A DNA stretch of 64,000 nt from Kitasatospora aureofaciens (GCF_001188955.3 NZ_JPRF03000021.1:549389-613388); one strand, 5' to 3'. Counted from the stretch's first letter, positions 51,850-61,632 are shown. Made by a program: numbers and translations. The notes: generated from the letters alone by a model not told the origin.

Positions 51850-52686
51850 TCACCGGGCGCACAGCCGCTCCAGGGCCGCGCGGCTCTCCTCGTCCGCGGC
51901 GCGGTAGACCAGCAGGCGCAGATCCGGGTCCTGGAGCGGCAGCAGGACTTCGAAATCGATGGTGAGCGCACCGGCGACCGGATGCCGCAGCACCTTGCGG
52001 CCACGTCCGTTGACGCCGACCTCCCGCTCGGACCACAAGCGGGCGAAATCAGCATCCTGCGTGGCGAATTCGGCGATGAGGCAGGACAGCGCCCGGTCCT
52101 TCGGGTGCGCGGCCCAAGCCGCGCGCAGGTGGGCGATCCCGTCCCGCAACACCTGCTCCCGGTCAGCGTAGAACCCGCGCATCGCCGGGTGCAGCAGGCA
52201 CAGCCGCATCGCGTTGCGCCGTGACGGCGCAACGGCGTCGAAGTCCGGCAGCAGCCGGGCCATCTCGGGGTTCCAGGCGAGGATGTCGTAGCGGCGGTCC
52301 AGCAGCATGGCCGGCAGCGGCGAGAGGTCATCCACCAGATGGGCCAGCGACGGCGCCACACCGGAGGCCGACCCGCCGGTGGTGCCGGGACGGCGGCGCC
52401 CTGCCAGGTCGAAGAGGTAGTCGCGTTCGCCCGGGTCCAGGCGCAGGGCCCGGGCCAGCGCCGCCAGCACCTCCGCCGACGGCCGCAGCCCCCGGCCCTG
52501 CTCCAGCCGGACCACGTAGTCGGCGCTGATCCCGGCCAGTTCGGCGACCTCCTCCCGGCGCAGCCCCGGCGTCCGCCGGGCCCGCCGGTGCGACGGCAGG
52601 CCCAGCCGGCCGGGGTCGAGGCGTTCGCGCCTGCTCCGCAGGAAAGCGGCCAACTCCTGGGCGGTGTCCATGGTTCGGGTCGTCAT
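51850..52686 (-). CDS. MmyB-type XRE regulator
   Basis: The start is taken at MTTRTMDTAQ; an in-frame alternative lies 18 bp upstream. The N-terminal HTH reads RTPGLRREEVAELAGISADY, then VVRLEQGRGLRPSAEVLAAL. The MmyB ligand domain follows (MLLDRRYDILAWNPEMARLL and LRHPVAGALTIDFEVLLPLQ). The family usually controls the divergent dehydrogenase or reductase; here that is an aldo/keto reductase broken by a frameshift. Confidence 0.88.
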   Translation of the reverse strand: MTTRTMDTAQELAAFLRSRRERLDPGRLGLPSHRRARRTPGLRREEVAELAGISADYVVRLEQGRGLRPSAEVLAALARALRLDPGERDYLFDLAGRRRPGTTGGSASGVAPSLAHLVDDLSPLPAMLLDRRYDILAWNPEMARLLPDFDAVAPSRRNAMRLCLLHPAMRGFYADREQVLRDGIAHLRAAWAAHPKDRALSCLIAEFATQDADFARLWSEREVGVNGRGRKVLRHPVAGALTIDFEVLLPLQDPDLRLLVYRAADEESRAALERLCAR

Positions 52687-52802
52687 GACCGTTCCAACCG
52701 CCAAGGTGGGACCGGCCTTCCCAGGAAGCGCCGTCCCTTACCCAGGGTCGCCGCCGCCCCAGACTCGGTCCCGGCAACGGACCACCAGCACAGGAGGACC
52801 TG

Positions 52803-53889
52803 ATGGCACTGACCCTCGACACCTACCGGCTGCTGGGCCGCTCGGGGCTGCGGGTCTCACCGCTGGCCCTGGGCACGGCGACCTTCGGCACCGAGTGGGG
52901 CTGGGGCGCCGAACGGGCCGAGGCCCGCAAGCTGTTCGACCACTACGTCGGCCTCGGTGGCAACCTCCTCGACACCGCCGACACCTACACCGACGGGAGC
53001 TCCGAGCGCCTGCTGGGCGAGTTCGCCCGAGAGGAGCGCGACCGCCTGGTGCTGGCGACCAAGTACTCGACGCTGCGCCGCCCCGGCGACCCCAACTCCG
53101 GGGGCGGCCACCGCAAGGCCCTGTTCGGCTCGGTGGAGGGGAGCCTGCGGCGGCTGGACACCGACTACCTCGATCTGCTGTACCTGCACGTCTGGGACTT
53201 CCGGACGCCGGTCGAGGAGGTCCTGCGAGGCCTGGACGACCTGGTCCGGCAGGGCAAGGTGCTGTACGTGGCGATCTCCAACACCCTGGCCTGGCAGGTG
53301 TCCCGGATGCAGGCGATCGCCGACCTGCGCGGCTGGTCGCCGCTGGTCGCCGCTGGTCGCGCTGCAGCTCGAGTACAGCCTGATCGAACGCACTGCGGAG
53401 CGCGACCTGATACCGATGGCCCGGGAACTGGGCCTGGGCGTGGTCCCGTACTCACCGCTGGGCGGCGGGGTGCTCAGCGGCAAGTACAGCCTGAACGACG
53501 TGACCTCGGCGGGCACCGGCAGCAGCGATGGCACCGGCGACGGCACCCGCAGGGGCGTGAACCTCGCCCTGGGCACGCTCAACGAACGCAACCTGGCCGT
53601 GGCCGGGGTCGCCCGGGAGGTCGCCGCCGAGCTCGGCCGCACCCCGGCCCAGGTCGCGCTGGCCTGGACCCTGCGGAACTCCGGTGTGACGACCACACTG
53701 ATCGGGGCCCGCACGCCCGCCCAGCTGGAGGAGAACCTGGGCGCCCTGGAAGTCGATTTCACGGCCGCCCAACTGGCCCGCCTGGACGCGGCGGGCGCGA
53801 TCGAGCTCGGCCAGCCGCACGACGTGCTGGCCAGCGACCACATCCGCCGGGTGACCACGGGCGGCTTGCGGATCGAGACCCGCCGTTGA
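52803..53889 (+). pseudogene. aldo/keto reductase disrupted by a 10-bp duplication
   Basis: The first half reads YRLLGRSGLRVSPLALGTAT, NLLDTADTYTDGSSERLLGE and VLATKYSTLRRP, with the AKR Asp and Tyr of the tetrad (DTADTY) and Lys (TKY). At 53341-53360 the 10-mer CGCTGGTCGC occurs twice in tandem. Removing one copy restores GWSPLVALQLEYSLIERTAE and the second half, GLGVVPYSPLGGGVLSGKYS..TTTLIGARTPAQLEENLGAL, to the stop at 53889. The gene is therefore a recent pseudogene or contains an assembly error. It is divergent from the MmyB regulator. Confidence 0.85.
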
Positions 53890-54111
53890 CGGACGGCCAG
53901 TCGTCCGTCAGCGGCGGAATCCGGTGCGGGAGCAGCCACGGGCCGGCAGGCGCCGGGCCAGCGCGCCGTACTCCCCGGGGAGCGCGGCGAAGGCGGGGAA
54001 GCAGACGGCGCACCCCCGTCGCTCCCCGCAGGCCCGGCCCTGCTGCGGCGAGTACAGGAATGCCCGCGACCTGCGCGTCGCCTGGGGCCCGGAGGGCCGG
54101 GCCACGGAAGC

Positions 54112-54632
54112 GTGGCAGAGAGCCGTTTCAGTGAGACCATCGCCCAGTTGGAGGCGGAACTTACCGGTATCGAGGCCCGGCGTCGGCGCTTGGAGGACGA
54201 GCTGACCGGCGCCGTGGCGCGGGAGAAACGCGGCGCCATCGAGGGCCTGCGGGCCCTGGCCGGACTGGTGGCCTCGCAGGACACCGCGCTGGTGGGCGGT
54301 GTCCGGGCGGAGGCGGACGCCATCGTCGGGGACCGGCCGGAGCAGCTCGTGGCCGAGGCCGAGGCCGAGGCGGCGCCGGAGCGGGACCGGGAGCCGGCCG
54401 AGAAGACCACCATGGGCACGGACACGGTCACGAAGGCGGCGAAGAAGGCCGCTGGGAAGAAGGCGGCCCCGCCAAGAAGGCCGCAGGGAAGAAGGCCGCA
54501 GCGAAGAAAGCGACACCCGCGAAGAAGACGGTGGTGAAGAAGACCACCGACGGCGCGCGGCCTCCCGCTGGGAAGAAGGCGGCCGCAGCCAAGGGGGCCG
54601 GGCCCGTGCGCACCGGCGCTGGGCCGTCCGTC
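54112..54632 (+). pseudogene. lysine-rich histone-like protein, frameshifted and 3'-truncated
   Basis: From a GTG the product begins with a coiled-coil part (SETIAQLEAELTGIEARRRR, then LEDELTGAVAREKRGAIEGL). It continues into TKAAKKAAGKKAA and, after a one-base frame change, APAKKAAGKKAAAKKATPAK, then KTVVKKTTDG. The Lys-Ala tail is like that of histone H1-like and HupS-type nucleoid proteins. The gene is cut at about 54632 by the truncated IS256 copy. The frame change lies within a repetitive GAAGAAGGC tract prone to slippage. Confidence 0.6.
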
Positions 54633-55479
54633 GAGATGGCGTCCGGCAGGCCCTTGAGGCCGTCGCAGACGACCATGCCACGTCCTCGACGCCGCGGTTC
54701 TTGATCTCGGTCAGGACCTGGAGCCAGTACTTGGCTCCCTCGCCGCCGTCGCCGGCCCACAGTCCGAGGATGTCGCGGGTGCCGTCCACGGTCACCGCGA
54801 GGGCGACGTAGATCGGCCGGTTGGCGACCTGCCCGTCGCGGGCCTTCACGTGGATGCAGTCGATGAAGATCACCGGGTAGATCGCGTCGAGCGGGCGGTT
54901 CTGCCACTCGGCCATCCCGTCCATGACCTTGTCGGTGATGGTGGAGATGGTCGACTTGGACACGCTCGCCCCGTAGACCTCGGCCAGGTGCGCGGAGATG
55001 TCACCGTGCGTCAGACCCCGGGCGGACAGTGACAGCACCATCTCGTCGACGCCGGTCAGCCGCCGCTGGCGCTTCTTGACGATCTGCGGCTCGAAGCCGC
55101 CCTCGCGGTCTCGTGGCACCTCGATCTCGACCGGGCCGACGTCGGTCAGCACCGTCTTCGCCCGGACACCGTTGCGATTGTTGCCGCTGCCCGCACCGGC
55201 CCGGTCGTGCTTCTCATAGCCGAGGTGGTCGGTGATCTCGCCCTCCAGAGCGGACTCCAGCACCCGCTTGGTCAGCTGCTGCAGCAGCCCGCCCTCGCCG
55301 GTCAACTGGAGCCCGCTGGCCCGGGCCCGGTCGACCAGCTGCCCGATCAACTGCTCGTCCAGCACGTCCGCCGACAGCTCAGTCGGCCGGACCTCTTCAA
55401 CCGCCTCAACCGAGACGATCACGTCGCTCATCAGGTGCTCTTCCTTGATCGGGAGATACACCGGTCACCGTACAGACCC
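54620..55479 (-). mobile_element. truncated IS256-family element
   Basis: The outer end lies at 55479 with the same tip as the element at 37848. The transposase (from 55430 or so) reads MSDVIVSVEAVEEVRPTELS and follows its paralogue at 37896-39191 through IDCIHVKARDGQ and NRGVEDV. A one-base deletion then shifts the frame, and the rest after CDGLKGLPDAI is missing, including the catalytic Glu. It has truncated the histone-like gene. Confidence 0.85.
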
Positions 55480-55565
55480 TGGGGCAGCAGGCGGTCGCGC
55501 CGGTACTGCGACTCAGCCTGTCTCGTACAAGAGCCCAGGGATTGACGGACCTCCAGGTGACGGAT

Positions 55566-56210
55566 TTATGGGGTGCTGGGCGAGTGCGTGAGCTGCAGGC
55601 GTGGTGCCGGCGGCAGCGGCGTAGGCGCTCCCGTCGCTGGTGCGGCGCTGAACGCTTCGATCATGTAGGCGGCGAAGCGGCGGGAGGCCGTGACCCGGGC
55701 GGCACGCGGCGTGTCTTGGAGGCCCCGGTGGGCCATGAGCATGAGGACCAGGTCGTCGACGACGAAGCCGGGGCGCAGCTGGCCGGTCTTCTGGGCGCGG
55801 CGGGCCAGTTCGCGGACCGCGTGCAGGGTCCGCTCCCGGTCTGCGGCGAAGTCCATGGCCTCGGGGAAGGCCGTCATGAAGGCGTCGGCGAATCCCCTGC
55901 TGTGGGCGTGGAGTTCGCAGATCCGCTCGATCAGGCTCCGGAATCCGTGCCACGGGTTCGAGTCCGTAAGGGCGTCGCGGACGGCGGCATGGCAGGCTCG
56001 CCGCTGCTCGGCGAAGGTCTCCGCGAACAGTGCCTGCTTGGTCGGGAAGTGTCGGTACAGCGTGGCGGGGCCGACGCCTGCATGCCGGGCGACCTCGCGC
56101 ATGGGCGCACTCAGGCCCTCTTCGCCGAACACCGCGCGGGCGGCGTCCAGGATGCGGGCCCGGTTGTCGCGGGCGTCGGAGCGCACGGGCTGAGGCAAGT
56201 GGCTGGTCAT
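55566..56210 (-). CDS. TetR-family repressor
   Basis: 214 residues with the TetR HTH DARDNRARILDAARAVFGEE, then GLSAPMREVARHAGVGPATL and YRHFPTKQALFAE. The C-terminal domain matches regulators that pair with quinone oxidoreductases. Its ATG lies 19 bp from a perfect palindrome, and the divergent oxidoreductase gene starts 166 bp away. It probably represses both. Confidence 0.92.
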   Translation of the reverse strand: MTSHLPQPVRSDARDNRARILDAARAVFGEEGLSAPMREVARHAGVGPATLYRHFPTKQALFAETFAEQRRACHAAVRDALTDSNPWHGFRSLIERICELHAHSRGFADAFMTAFPEAMDFAADRERTLHAVRELARRAQKTGQLRPGFVVDDLVLMLMAHRGLQDTPRAARVTASRRFAAYMIEAFSAAPATGAPTPLPPAPRLQLTHSPSTP

Positions 56211-56228
56211 CGTCTCTCATTTTAGCCA

Positions 56229-56248
56229 AACGGACGGGGGCGTCCGTT
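56229..56248. promoter_or_regulatory. perfect 8+4+8 palindrome, TetR operator
   Basis: AACGGACG-GGGG-CGTCCGTT, immediately upstream of the TetR gene and within its promoter region. Form and position are those of a TetR-family operator. Confidence 0.75.
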
Positions 56249-56376
56249 ACGGTCCGATGGCGGTGCTGCCGCCGCGTCCCGGCACGTCACCGGTGATGCC
56301 CTGGCGGCGGGGGCCGACTCGGCGCCCACAGCCGCGGCAGCTGTGATCCGTCCCTCAACCGACCCGAGGAGCAGAG

Positions 56377-57339
56377 ATGAAAGCCGTCGTGATCAGGACG
56401 TTCGGAGACCCCGATGGCCTGGAGGTCGTCGATGTGCCCGTGCCCGTTCCTGCCCCGGGGCAGGTGCGGATCGCCACGGAGGCGATCGGGGTAGGCGGCG
56501 TGGACGCGGTGATCCGCCGGGGAACGCTTGCCGCCTACGGCTTCCGGGAGGGCCATCTCCTCGGCAGCGAGGTCGCGGGAAGGGTCACCGCGGTGGGAGA
56601 GGGCGTGGACGCCTCGTGGCTCGGGCGGCGGGTGTGGGCGTTCACCGGCCTGTCCGGAGGGTATGCCGAGCAGGCCGTCGCCTCGGTCGAGGATGTCCTT
56701 GCGCTGCCCGACGGCCTGACCGGCGCCGATGCGGTGACCCTCGGAGGCTCCGGCGTGGTCGCCCACTTCGCGCTGGACCGGGCCCGTTTCACGCCCGGCG
56801 AGACGGTGCTCGTGCGCGGTGCGGCGGGCAGCATCGGGATCACCGCGGTCCAGCTGGCAGCCAGGGACAGGGCGGGCGCGGTGGCGGTCACCACCTCGTC
56901 GGCGGAGCGTGGCGCCCGCCTGCGGGACCTGGGTGCGACCCATGTCCTTGACCGCTCCGGGGAGAACGGCCCGGACACACCGGCGGGCTTCGACGTGGTG
57001 ATCGATGTCGTGGGGGGTCCCCAGCTTCCCCTTTTCCTGGACAGGTTGAACTCCAACGGGCGGTATGTGGCTGTCGGGGTGGTTGGCGGCCAGCCGCCGG
57101 CGGACTTCGGCATGCGGCTGATGGACGCCTTCCGCAGGTCGTTGTCGTTCGCTACTTTCAGCTCTGACACCGTGACCGGCCCCGACCGGCAGGCCGTGCG
57201 GTCGTCCCAGTTCGCCGATGCCGCGCACGGGGACCTGCACACGGTCGTGCACGAGGTGTTGCCGCTGGACCAGGCGGTGCGGGCCCACCGCGCGATGGAC
57301 GCGGGGGAGGTGTTCGGCAGGGTTGTGCTGGCGCCCTGA
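56377..57339 (+). CDS. NADPH:quinone oxidoreductase-like dehydrogenase (zinc-free MDR)
   Basis: 320 residues from an ATG behind AGGAGCAGAG. The GroES-like half reads MKAVVIRTFGDPDGLEVVDV then GQVRIATEAIGVGGVDAVIR, and the Rossmann half has TVLVRGAAGSIGITAVQLA and AERGARLRDLGATHVLDRSG. The zinc-binding cysteines of true alcohol dehydrogenases are absent, which points to the quinone oxidoreductase branch. It probably reduces quinones or enones with NADPH and is controlled by the divergent TetR protein. Confidence 0.9.
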   Translation: MKAVVIRTFGDPDGLEVVDVPVPVPAPGQVRIATEAIGVGGVDAVIRRGTLAAYGFREGHLLGSEVAGRVTAVGEGVDASWLGRRVWAFTGLSGGYAEQAVASVEDVLALPDGLTGADAVTLGGSGVVAHFALDRARFTPGETVLVRGAAGSIGITAVQLAARDRAGAVAVTTSSAERGARLRDLGATHVLDRSGENGPDTPAGFDVVIDVVGGPQLPLFLDRLNSNGRYVAVGVVGGQPPADFGMRLMDAFRRSLSFATFSSDTVTGPDRQAVRSSQFADAAHGDLHTVVHEVLPLDQAVRAHRAMDAGEVFGRVVLAP

Positions 57340-57579
57340 GCCGGGCAGGGACGGCGTTCGCGGCCCCGGGGAACGAAAGGGGACCCGCTCAGGTCGTGGC
57401 TGACGCCCGGCGCTGACGGTCGCCACCGGCGCAGGACCGCATCGCGTTCCTACGGACCCTTCGGCGTAGCCCGGCGCCGAGGGCAGGGTGGACCCCCTGC
57501 GCGGCACGCACCTGCTCGGTGTGCTGGCCGTCCTCGGAGTTCTCGGTACCGACGACGACCAGGACCAGGACGCGCGCCG

Positions 57580-57916
57580 GTCATCCTCCCGCGCCAGCAG
57601 GACGACGACCCGCTGCGCCCGCCGCCAGAGCCGTACCTGCGCGGCCTGGGCCGCTGTGACCTGATCCACAACGCCGGAACGCTCCTCGGCTCCGGCTGGG
57701 ACCTTGTCGGCTGGAGCTGGGCCCCCGGCCTGTTCTACGTCCGCAAGGACGGCCGCGCGCTCGGCTGGATCGAGCACGGCGCCGGCCGCGTGAACGGCTG
57801 GGCCGTCCTGGTCGCGGGCACCTTCCTCGTCGACTCCAGCGCCCCGCCCGCTCGCTCGCCCGCGACACCGCCGACAACGCCGCCCTGCTCGTCCGCCAGG
57901 CCCTGGACCAGGGCCG
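57580..57916 (+). pseudogene. hypothetical C-terminal gene fragment
   Basis: The plus strand reads VILPRQQDD, LRGLGRCDLIHNAG, GWDLVGWSWAPGLFYVRKDG and RALGWIEHGAGRVNGWAVLV. This looks like genuine protein sequence without a start, ending in frame disorder at an IS256 end scrap. A different frame just upstream (LRGTHLLGVLAVLGVLG) may be its earlier part. Family not recognised. The stretch 57340-57579 holds no intact gene. Confidence 0.35.
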
Positions 57917-57943
57917 GGTCTGTACGGTTGGCTGGACACACCC
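57916..57943. mobile_element. abutted IS256 ends
   Basis: The first 13 bases match the outer tip of IS256 left ends in this window, and the remaining 15 match the outer tip of the right end at 39217-39231. The two tips therefore touch with almost nothing between, like a circle junction or a deletion derivative. Confidence 0.6.
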
Positions 57944-58670
57944 GCCGGGCCGGGCTCCTCCAGGTGGGAGGATTCCGCGCGGCCGTATGTCCGCCAGGAG
58001 TACGTGCGGTGGGCGGAGCTGACCGATGGCGGCCGGGACGCCCGCGTGAAGGACACGGGGGCAGCTGATCCCGAGCGTCGCCGTCCTGAGGCGTGGAAGT
58101 GCAGCTCGAAATGTGCTGGTCGCCTTAGGGCGTCCGGGCGGGGAATTGTGATGCTGGCGGCCTGCACCGCGGTGGGGTGCACCGGTGTTACCGCTCGGGC
58201 CGTTGTGTACGAAGGCCGCCGACTGGCGTTGTCAGGTTTCCGGCGCCGGGTCCCAGGAGGCCGCGCGTACCCGGCCGCTGCGAGAACGTCTTCGAGTACC
58301 GGATCGCCGGGACCGTTTCCTTCCCCGGCCACCTTTGACATCCCCGCACTGTCCCGGACGGTGTCCGCCAGCGCCGTCGGGGTCGGCAACGCCATGTTCG
58401 GTAACACCTGCGCCACCCAGGGCGGTACGGCGCAGGGCGCCGGGAGCACTGTGGCCGGCAGTGGCGTGGGGGCGGTGACTCGGCACAGTTGCCGTTGGGT
58501 CTGGCGCGCAACCAGCACGGCAACAGGGGCACTGTCTGCTTCGCGACCGCTTACTGATGGGTGCGGTGGCTGCTGTTCGGCCCGGCGTCATGGCCGGGGG
58601 TGGCGTCGAGGCGTCGGTGGCGTCGCACCGACGGGCCCTGCAGGCCGCCCGGCCCAGCGGCGTGGATCTA
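57944..58670. other. no intact gene
   Basis: Scrambled coding-like scraps, such as LGLARNQHGNRGTVCFATAY near 58500 on the plus strand, without a continuous frame. It is probably a decayed secreted-protein gene that I cannot identify. Confidence 0.4.
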
Positions 58671-59513
58671 TCAGGCGGGTGCCGTCAGTTCCCGGTCGGT
58701 GGTGGTGGCCGGGTCGCGGGTGGGCGAGCGCCGGGGTTCGGGGCGCCAGGTGGCGATCAGGGCGGCGGCCAGGAGCAGTTCGGCGGCGTCGCCGCCGTAG
58801 TACATGATCTCCGCGCCGGCCTGCACTTGGGGGATCGGAGCGTGGATGTCGACCCAGAAACCGCCGTACATCATCTGGGAGATGACCGCGTGGGCCGCGA
58901 TGGCGACGCCGAGGTGGACCAGCCGGGCGCGCACGCCGGGCCGGGAAGGGGCCGGGTCCGGGCCGGCGACGGCATGGACGAACAGGCACCCGGACAGCAC
59001 GAAATGGGCGTGCAGCAGGCAGTGTGCTGCCGGTCCGCTCGTGGTCGCGCCGTAGAGAGGGGTGAAGTAGAGGACGGCGAGGCCGCCCGTGGACAGGGCC
59101 AGCCCGACGGAGGGGTGAGCGATCACGCGGGCGGGCGGACTGTGCAGCACGGCGGTGAGCTGCCTTCCCCGGGCCGCGGGCAGGGTGCGTAGCAAGAGGG
59201 TGACCGGCGCCGCCAGAACGAGTGCCAGCGGCGCGTACATCCCCATGAGCATGTGCTGGACCATGTGAGCGCGGAAGTCCTCGTGCGCGAAGGGTGCCAC
59301 GGGCGGCAGCAGCGCGGCGCCGAGCAGTGCGGCACCGGTCAGGAAGCTGGTCGTCCGCCACCGGCTCCAGCCCCGGACCGGGTTCCGGCGGCGGGCCCGC
59401 TGGGCGAGGAGCAGGTAGGAAGCCGCGGCGCCCAGCAGGACGAGTGCGGGCAGCAGCCACTCCAGCAGGCTGCTGCCACCGCCCTGCCCGTGAGCGGGCA
59501 TGTCATGGCCCAT
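58671..59513 (-). CDS. CtaG-type cytochrome c oxidase assembly membrane protein
   Basis: 280 residues with about seven transmembrane helices (LLEWLLPALVLLGAAASYLL, FLTGAALLGAALLPPVAPFA, MLMGMYAPLALVLAAPVTLL and others). Conserved histidines in AHEDFRAHMVQHMLMG and HCLLHAHFVLSGCLFVHAVA are typical of the caa3_CtaG family, linked to copper delivery to heme-copper oxidases. Its ATG overlaps the stop of the upstream DUF2243 gene by one base (TGATG), so the two are translationally coupled. Confidence 0.87.
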   Translation of the reverse strand: MGHDMPAHGQGGGSSLLEWLLPALVLLGAAASYLLLAQRARRRNPVRGWSRWRTTSFLTGAALLGAALLPPVAPFAHEDFRAHMVQHMLMGMYAPLALVLAAPVTLLLRTLPAARGRQLTAVLHSPPARVIAHPSVGLALSTGGLAVLYFTPLYGATTSGPAAHCLLHAHFVLSGCLFVHAVAGPDPAPSRPGVRARLVHLGVAIAAHAVISQMMYGGFWVDIHAPIPQVQAGAEIMYYGGDAAELLLAAALIATWRPEPRRSPTRDPATTTDRELTAPA

Positions 59514-60076
59514 CAGGCCGGCCGGCTTCCGGTTCGCCGGGCCGCGGCGTTGGGGTCGAAGGGCTGGCCGCTGCGCTGGAGCAGGTACCCGCCGATCAGG
59601 AGCAGGCCGCCCAGGACGAGGAAGCCCGCGTCCCACCACGCCTGGTCGGGGCCGCCGTGGACGTGGTGGATGCCCAGGGCCTGGTGGTCCAGCAGGCCCT
59701 CGACCAGGTTGAACAAGCCCCAGCCCACGAACATCCAGCCCCACAGGACCCGCGAGGTCCACACCGCCCGCCGGTTGTGCGTGACGCGGGAGTACAGGAT
59801 GGCGAGGCCGGTGAGGACGGCGATCCAGCACACGGCGTGGAAGATGCCGTCCCACATGGTGTTCATCTCCAGCCCGGACACCGTCTTCGGGTTGTAGTAC
59901 TTCAGCCCGATGTGGTCGTGGTTGGTGCTGCTGAGCATGTGGTGCCACCGCAGGAGCTGGTGCAGCAGGATGCCGTCGACGAACCCGCCCATTCCCACGC
60001 CGAGCACAATGCCCGGCAACTGCACACTCGCCGGCTGTGCCGTGCCGGCCCGGGCCTCGCCCGTCGAGGTGATCAT
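59513..60076 (-). CDS. DUF2243 membrane protein
   Basis: The start is the ATG after AGGAGCGGAG; the longer frame is unsupported. The 187-residue protein has four transmembrane helices and the family motif GVGMGGFVDGILLHQLLRWH, then HMLSSTNHDHIGLKYYNPKT and NLVEGLLDHQALGIHHVHGG. DUF2243 proteins are of unknown function and are regularly encoded next to CtaG-type proteins, as here. The histidine-rich loops suggest a metal-related role, perhaps in oxidase assembly. Confidence 0.87.
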   Translation of the reverse strand: MITSTGEARAGTAQPASVQLPGIVLGVGMGGFVDGILLHQLLRWHHMLSSTNHDHIGLKYYNPKTVSGLEMNTMWDGIFHAVCWIAVLTGLAILYSRVTHNRRAVWTSRVLWGWMFVGWGLFNLVEGLLDHQALGIHHVHGGPDQAWWDAGFLVLGGLLLIGGYLLQRSGQPFDPNAAARRTGSRPA

Positions 60077-60305
60077 CACTCGTCTCCGCTCCTGGTGGCG
60101 GGCTCTTCCGTTGAAGATGCCCCAGTCGCAGGTTTCCCTCCCTGCAACTTTCGCGCGCTGCGTTTCCTCCATCCGGCCCAACCCCAGGCGCGGGCGGCCC
60201 GGTTGATTGCCGTGTGGCGTCGGTTCGTCGAGCCGCCCTGCTGACGCCCGGGCCGCGCGAAGTCTGGGCCCGGTCGTCAGGGCAGGGCGTGTTCGGGCTG
60301 TGGGT

Positions 60306-60476
60306 TCACAGGTGGTCGCGAGTCCAGGTGGTGAGCCACCCGACGAGGACGGTGCCGACGGCGGTGGCGGCTCCGCGCACCAGACCTGTGAGGGCGGTGC
60401 GGGACAGCTGGCTGGAGTGCCCGCGGTACGGGCGCGGCGCCCGGCGGTGGGTGCGCTTCTTCGAGTGAATGCTCAC
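60306..60476 (-). CDS. small basic membrane-anchored peptide
   Basis: A GTG preceded by AGGAAG gives 56 residues: a basic N-terminal half (SIHSKKRTHRRAPRPYRGHS) and a hydrophobic C-terminal helix (LVRGAATAVGTVLVGWLTTW). It resembles other short tail-anchored streptomycete proteins of unknown role. It is divergent from the 60651 gene across 174 bp. The ribosome site and composition make a real gene likely, but it is short. Confidence 0.5.
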   Translation of the reverse strand: MSIHSKKRTHRRAPRPYRGHSSQLSRTALTGLVRGAATAVGTVLVGWLTTWTRDHL

Positions 60477-60650
60477 GGTCAATCTTCCTGGTTGGACTTG
60501 GCGGTGTGTGGGAGAGGTCTCACGGTGCCGGCGGTCGTGGTCTTGGTCGTTTGTCGTACCCGCGCCGTCGAACTGTGCAAGCATGCGCACGCCCCGAGTT
60601 GGTGCGGAAACCGCACCAAAGGCTGACCAGGTTTTTTTAGGAAATCGTCG

Positions 60651-61493
60651 ATGTCGTTACCGAGCAGGGAACAGGGCAAAGGGGGGCCCGGGAGGCCCCG
60701 TAAGAAGCCCAGCGAAGCAGCCGTCGGTAAGGCCGTGACCGACTGGGCGAGCTACGCCGGCAAGGTGGTGGACGCCACCTGGACGCTGCGCAGGGACGCC
60801 GAGCAGGCTCTGGGGACCAAGCACGCGGACCTCTCCCTGATCCTGTCGGGCAAGGGCCTTCCCTGCATGGAGTGGCTGAGCATCCTTCACCGCGCCCTCG
60901 AAGCCGCGGGTTACTTCGTGGAGGAGGAGGAACGCGAGACCTCCTACGCCCTCTACATGGCCGCGCTGAAGGAGATCGCGGAGGCCGAGCAGCGTGGCGA
61001 GCCGAGGCGGGTCAGGGCCATCGGCTGGAAGCACAAGCGGGCCTCTGCCCACTACGAGCTGGAGCAGACGCGGGAGCGTGCCCGTCGGGAGCGGGACGAG
61101 GCCGAGCAGCTGAGGATTGCCACCGGGCAAGCGGCAGAGCAACAGCGCGGGGAGCCGGAGGGGGAGAACAACCTCGACGACGGCCAGGCGCAGGGACCAG
61201 TGCGGCAGGCCAGGCCCCGCCCACTGGCCGTGATCGCCGACTTCACAGGTGCGGTGGTCGGGTTGCTGCTGACTCTCCCTTTGGCGTTCCGACGGGAGGT
61301 CGTCTTCACGCAGGTGCTGAAGGGAATCGACACGGAGTATAGGTTCACGGCCTACCCCGTTGCCCAATGGATGGACCTGGTTGATCTGGTCTTCCTCCTG
61401 CTGGGCAACGTCGCCACCGCCCTGGCGGTCTCCACCATCGTCTGCTCGTTTCAGCTCCACCCCGCCCCTGCCTGGTGGTCACCGATCCGGTGA
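60651..61493 (+). CDS. unrecognised coiled-coil protein with two C-terminal membrane helices
   Basis: 280 residues from an ATG behind AGGAAA. Layout: a basic Gly/Pro N-terminus (QGKGGPGRPRKKPSEAAVGK); a helical domain about 30-100 (TLRRDAEQALGTKHADLSLI, LSGKGLPCMEWLSILHRALE); a long charged coiled coil about 125-175 (HYELEQTRERARRERDEAEQ); and two hydrophobic segments (FTGAVVGLLLTLPLAF and LVDLVFLLLGNVATALAVST). The N-terminal part could be a helix-turn-helix, as TKHADLSLILSGKGLP fits loosely. The last residues, SFQLHPAPAWWSPIR, run into a dispersed-repeat-like sequence, so the true C-terminus may have been replaced. Function unknown. Confidence 0.6.
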   Translation: MSLPSREQGKGGPGRPRKKPSEAAVGKAVTDWASYAGKVVDATWTLRRDAEQALGTKHADLSLILSGKGLPCMEWLSILHRALEAAGYFVEEEERETSYALYMAALKEIAEAEQRGEPRRVRAIGWKHKRASAHYELEQTRERARRERDEAEQLRIATGQAAEQQRGEPEGENNLDDGQAQGPVRQARPRPLAVIADFTGAVVGLLLTLPLAFRREVVFTQVLKGIDTEYRFTAYPVAQWMDLVDLVFLLLGNVATALAVSTIVCSFQLHPAPAWWSPIR

Positions 61494-61632
61494 GCTCCCG
61501 GCACACGGCGACGCGGCACGACCGCAGGCCCGCAGGCATCGCCAGGACGACCACCGAGGCCTCACCCATGACCGGGAGCATGCGCCCCCCACCGCCGCGG
61601 CACGCAGGGCGGGCGCGCCGGTCAGGTCGCCA

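Noticed and set aside
56287..58518. 743-codon minus-strand frame
   Set aside because: It covers the antisense of the quinone oxidoreductase and decayed sequence; composition is not protein-like.
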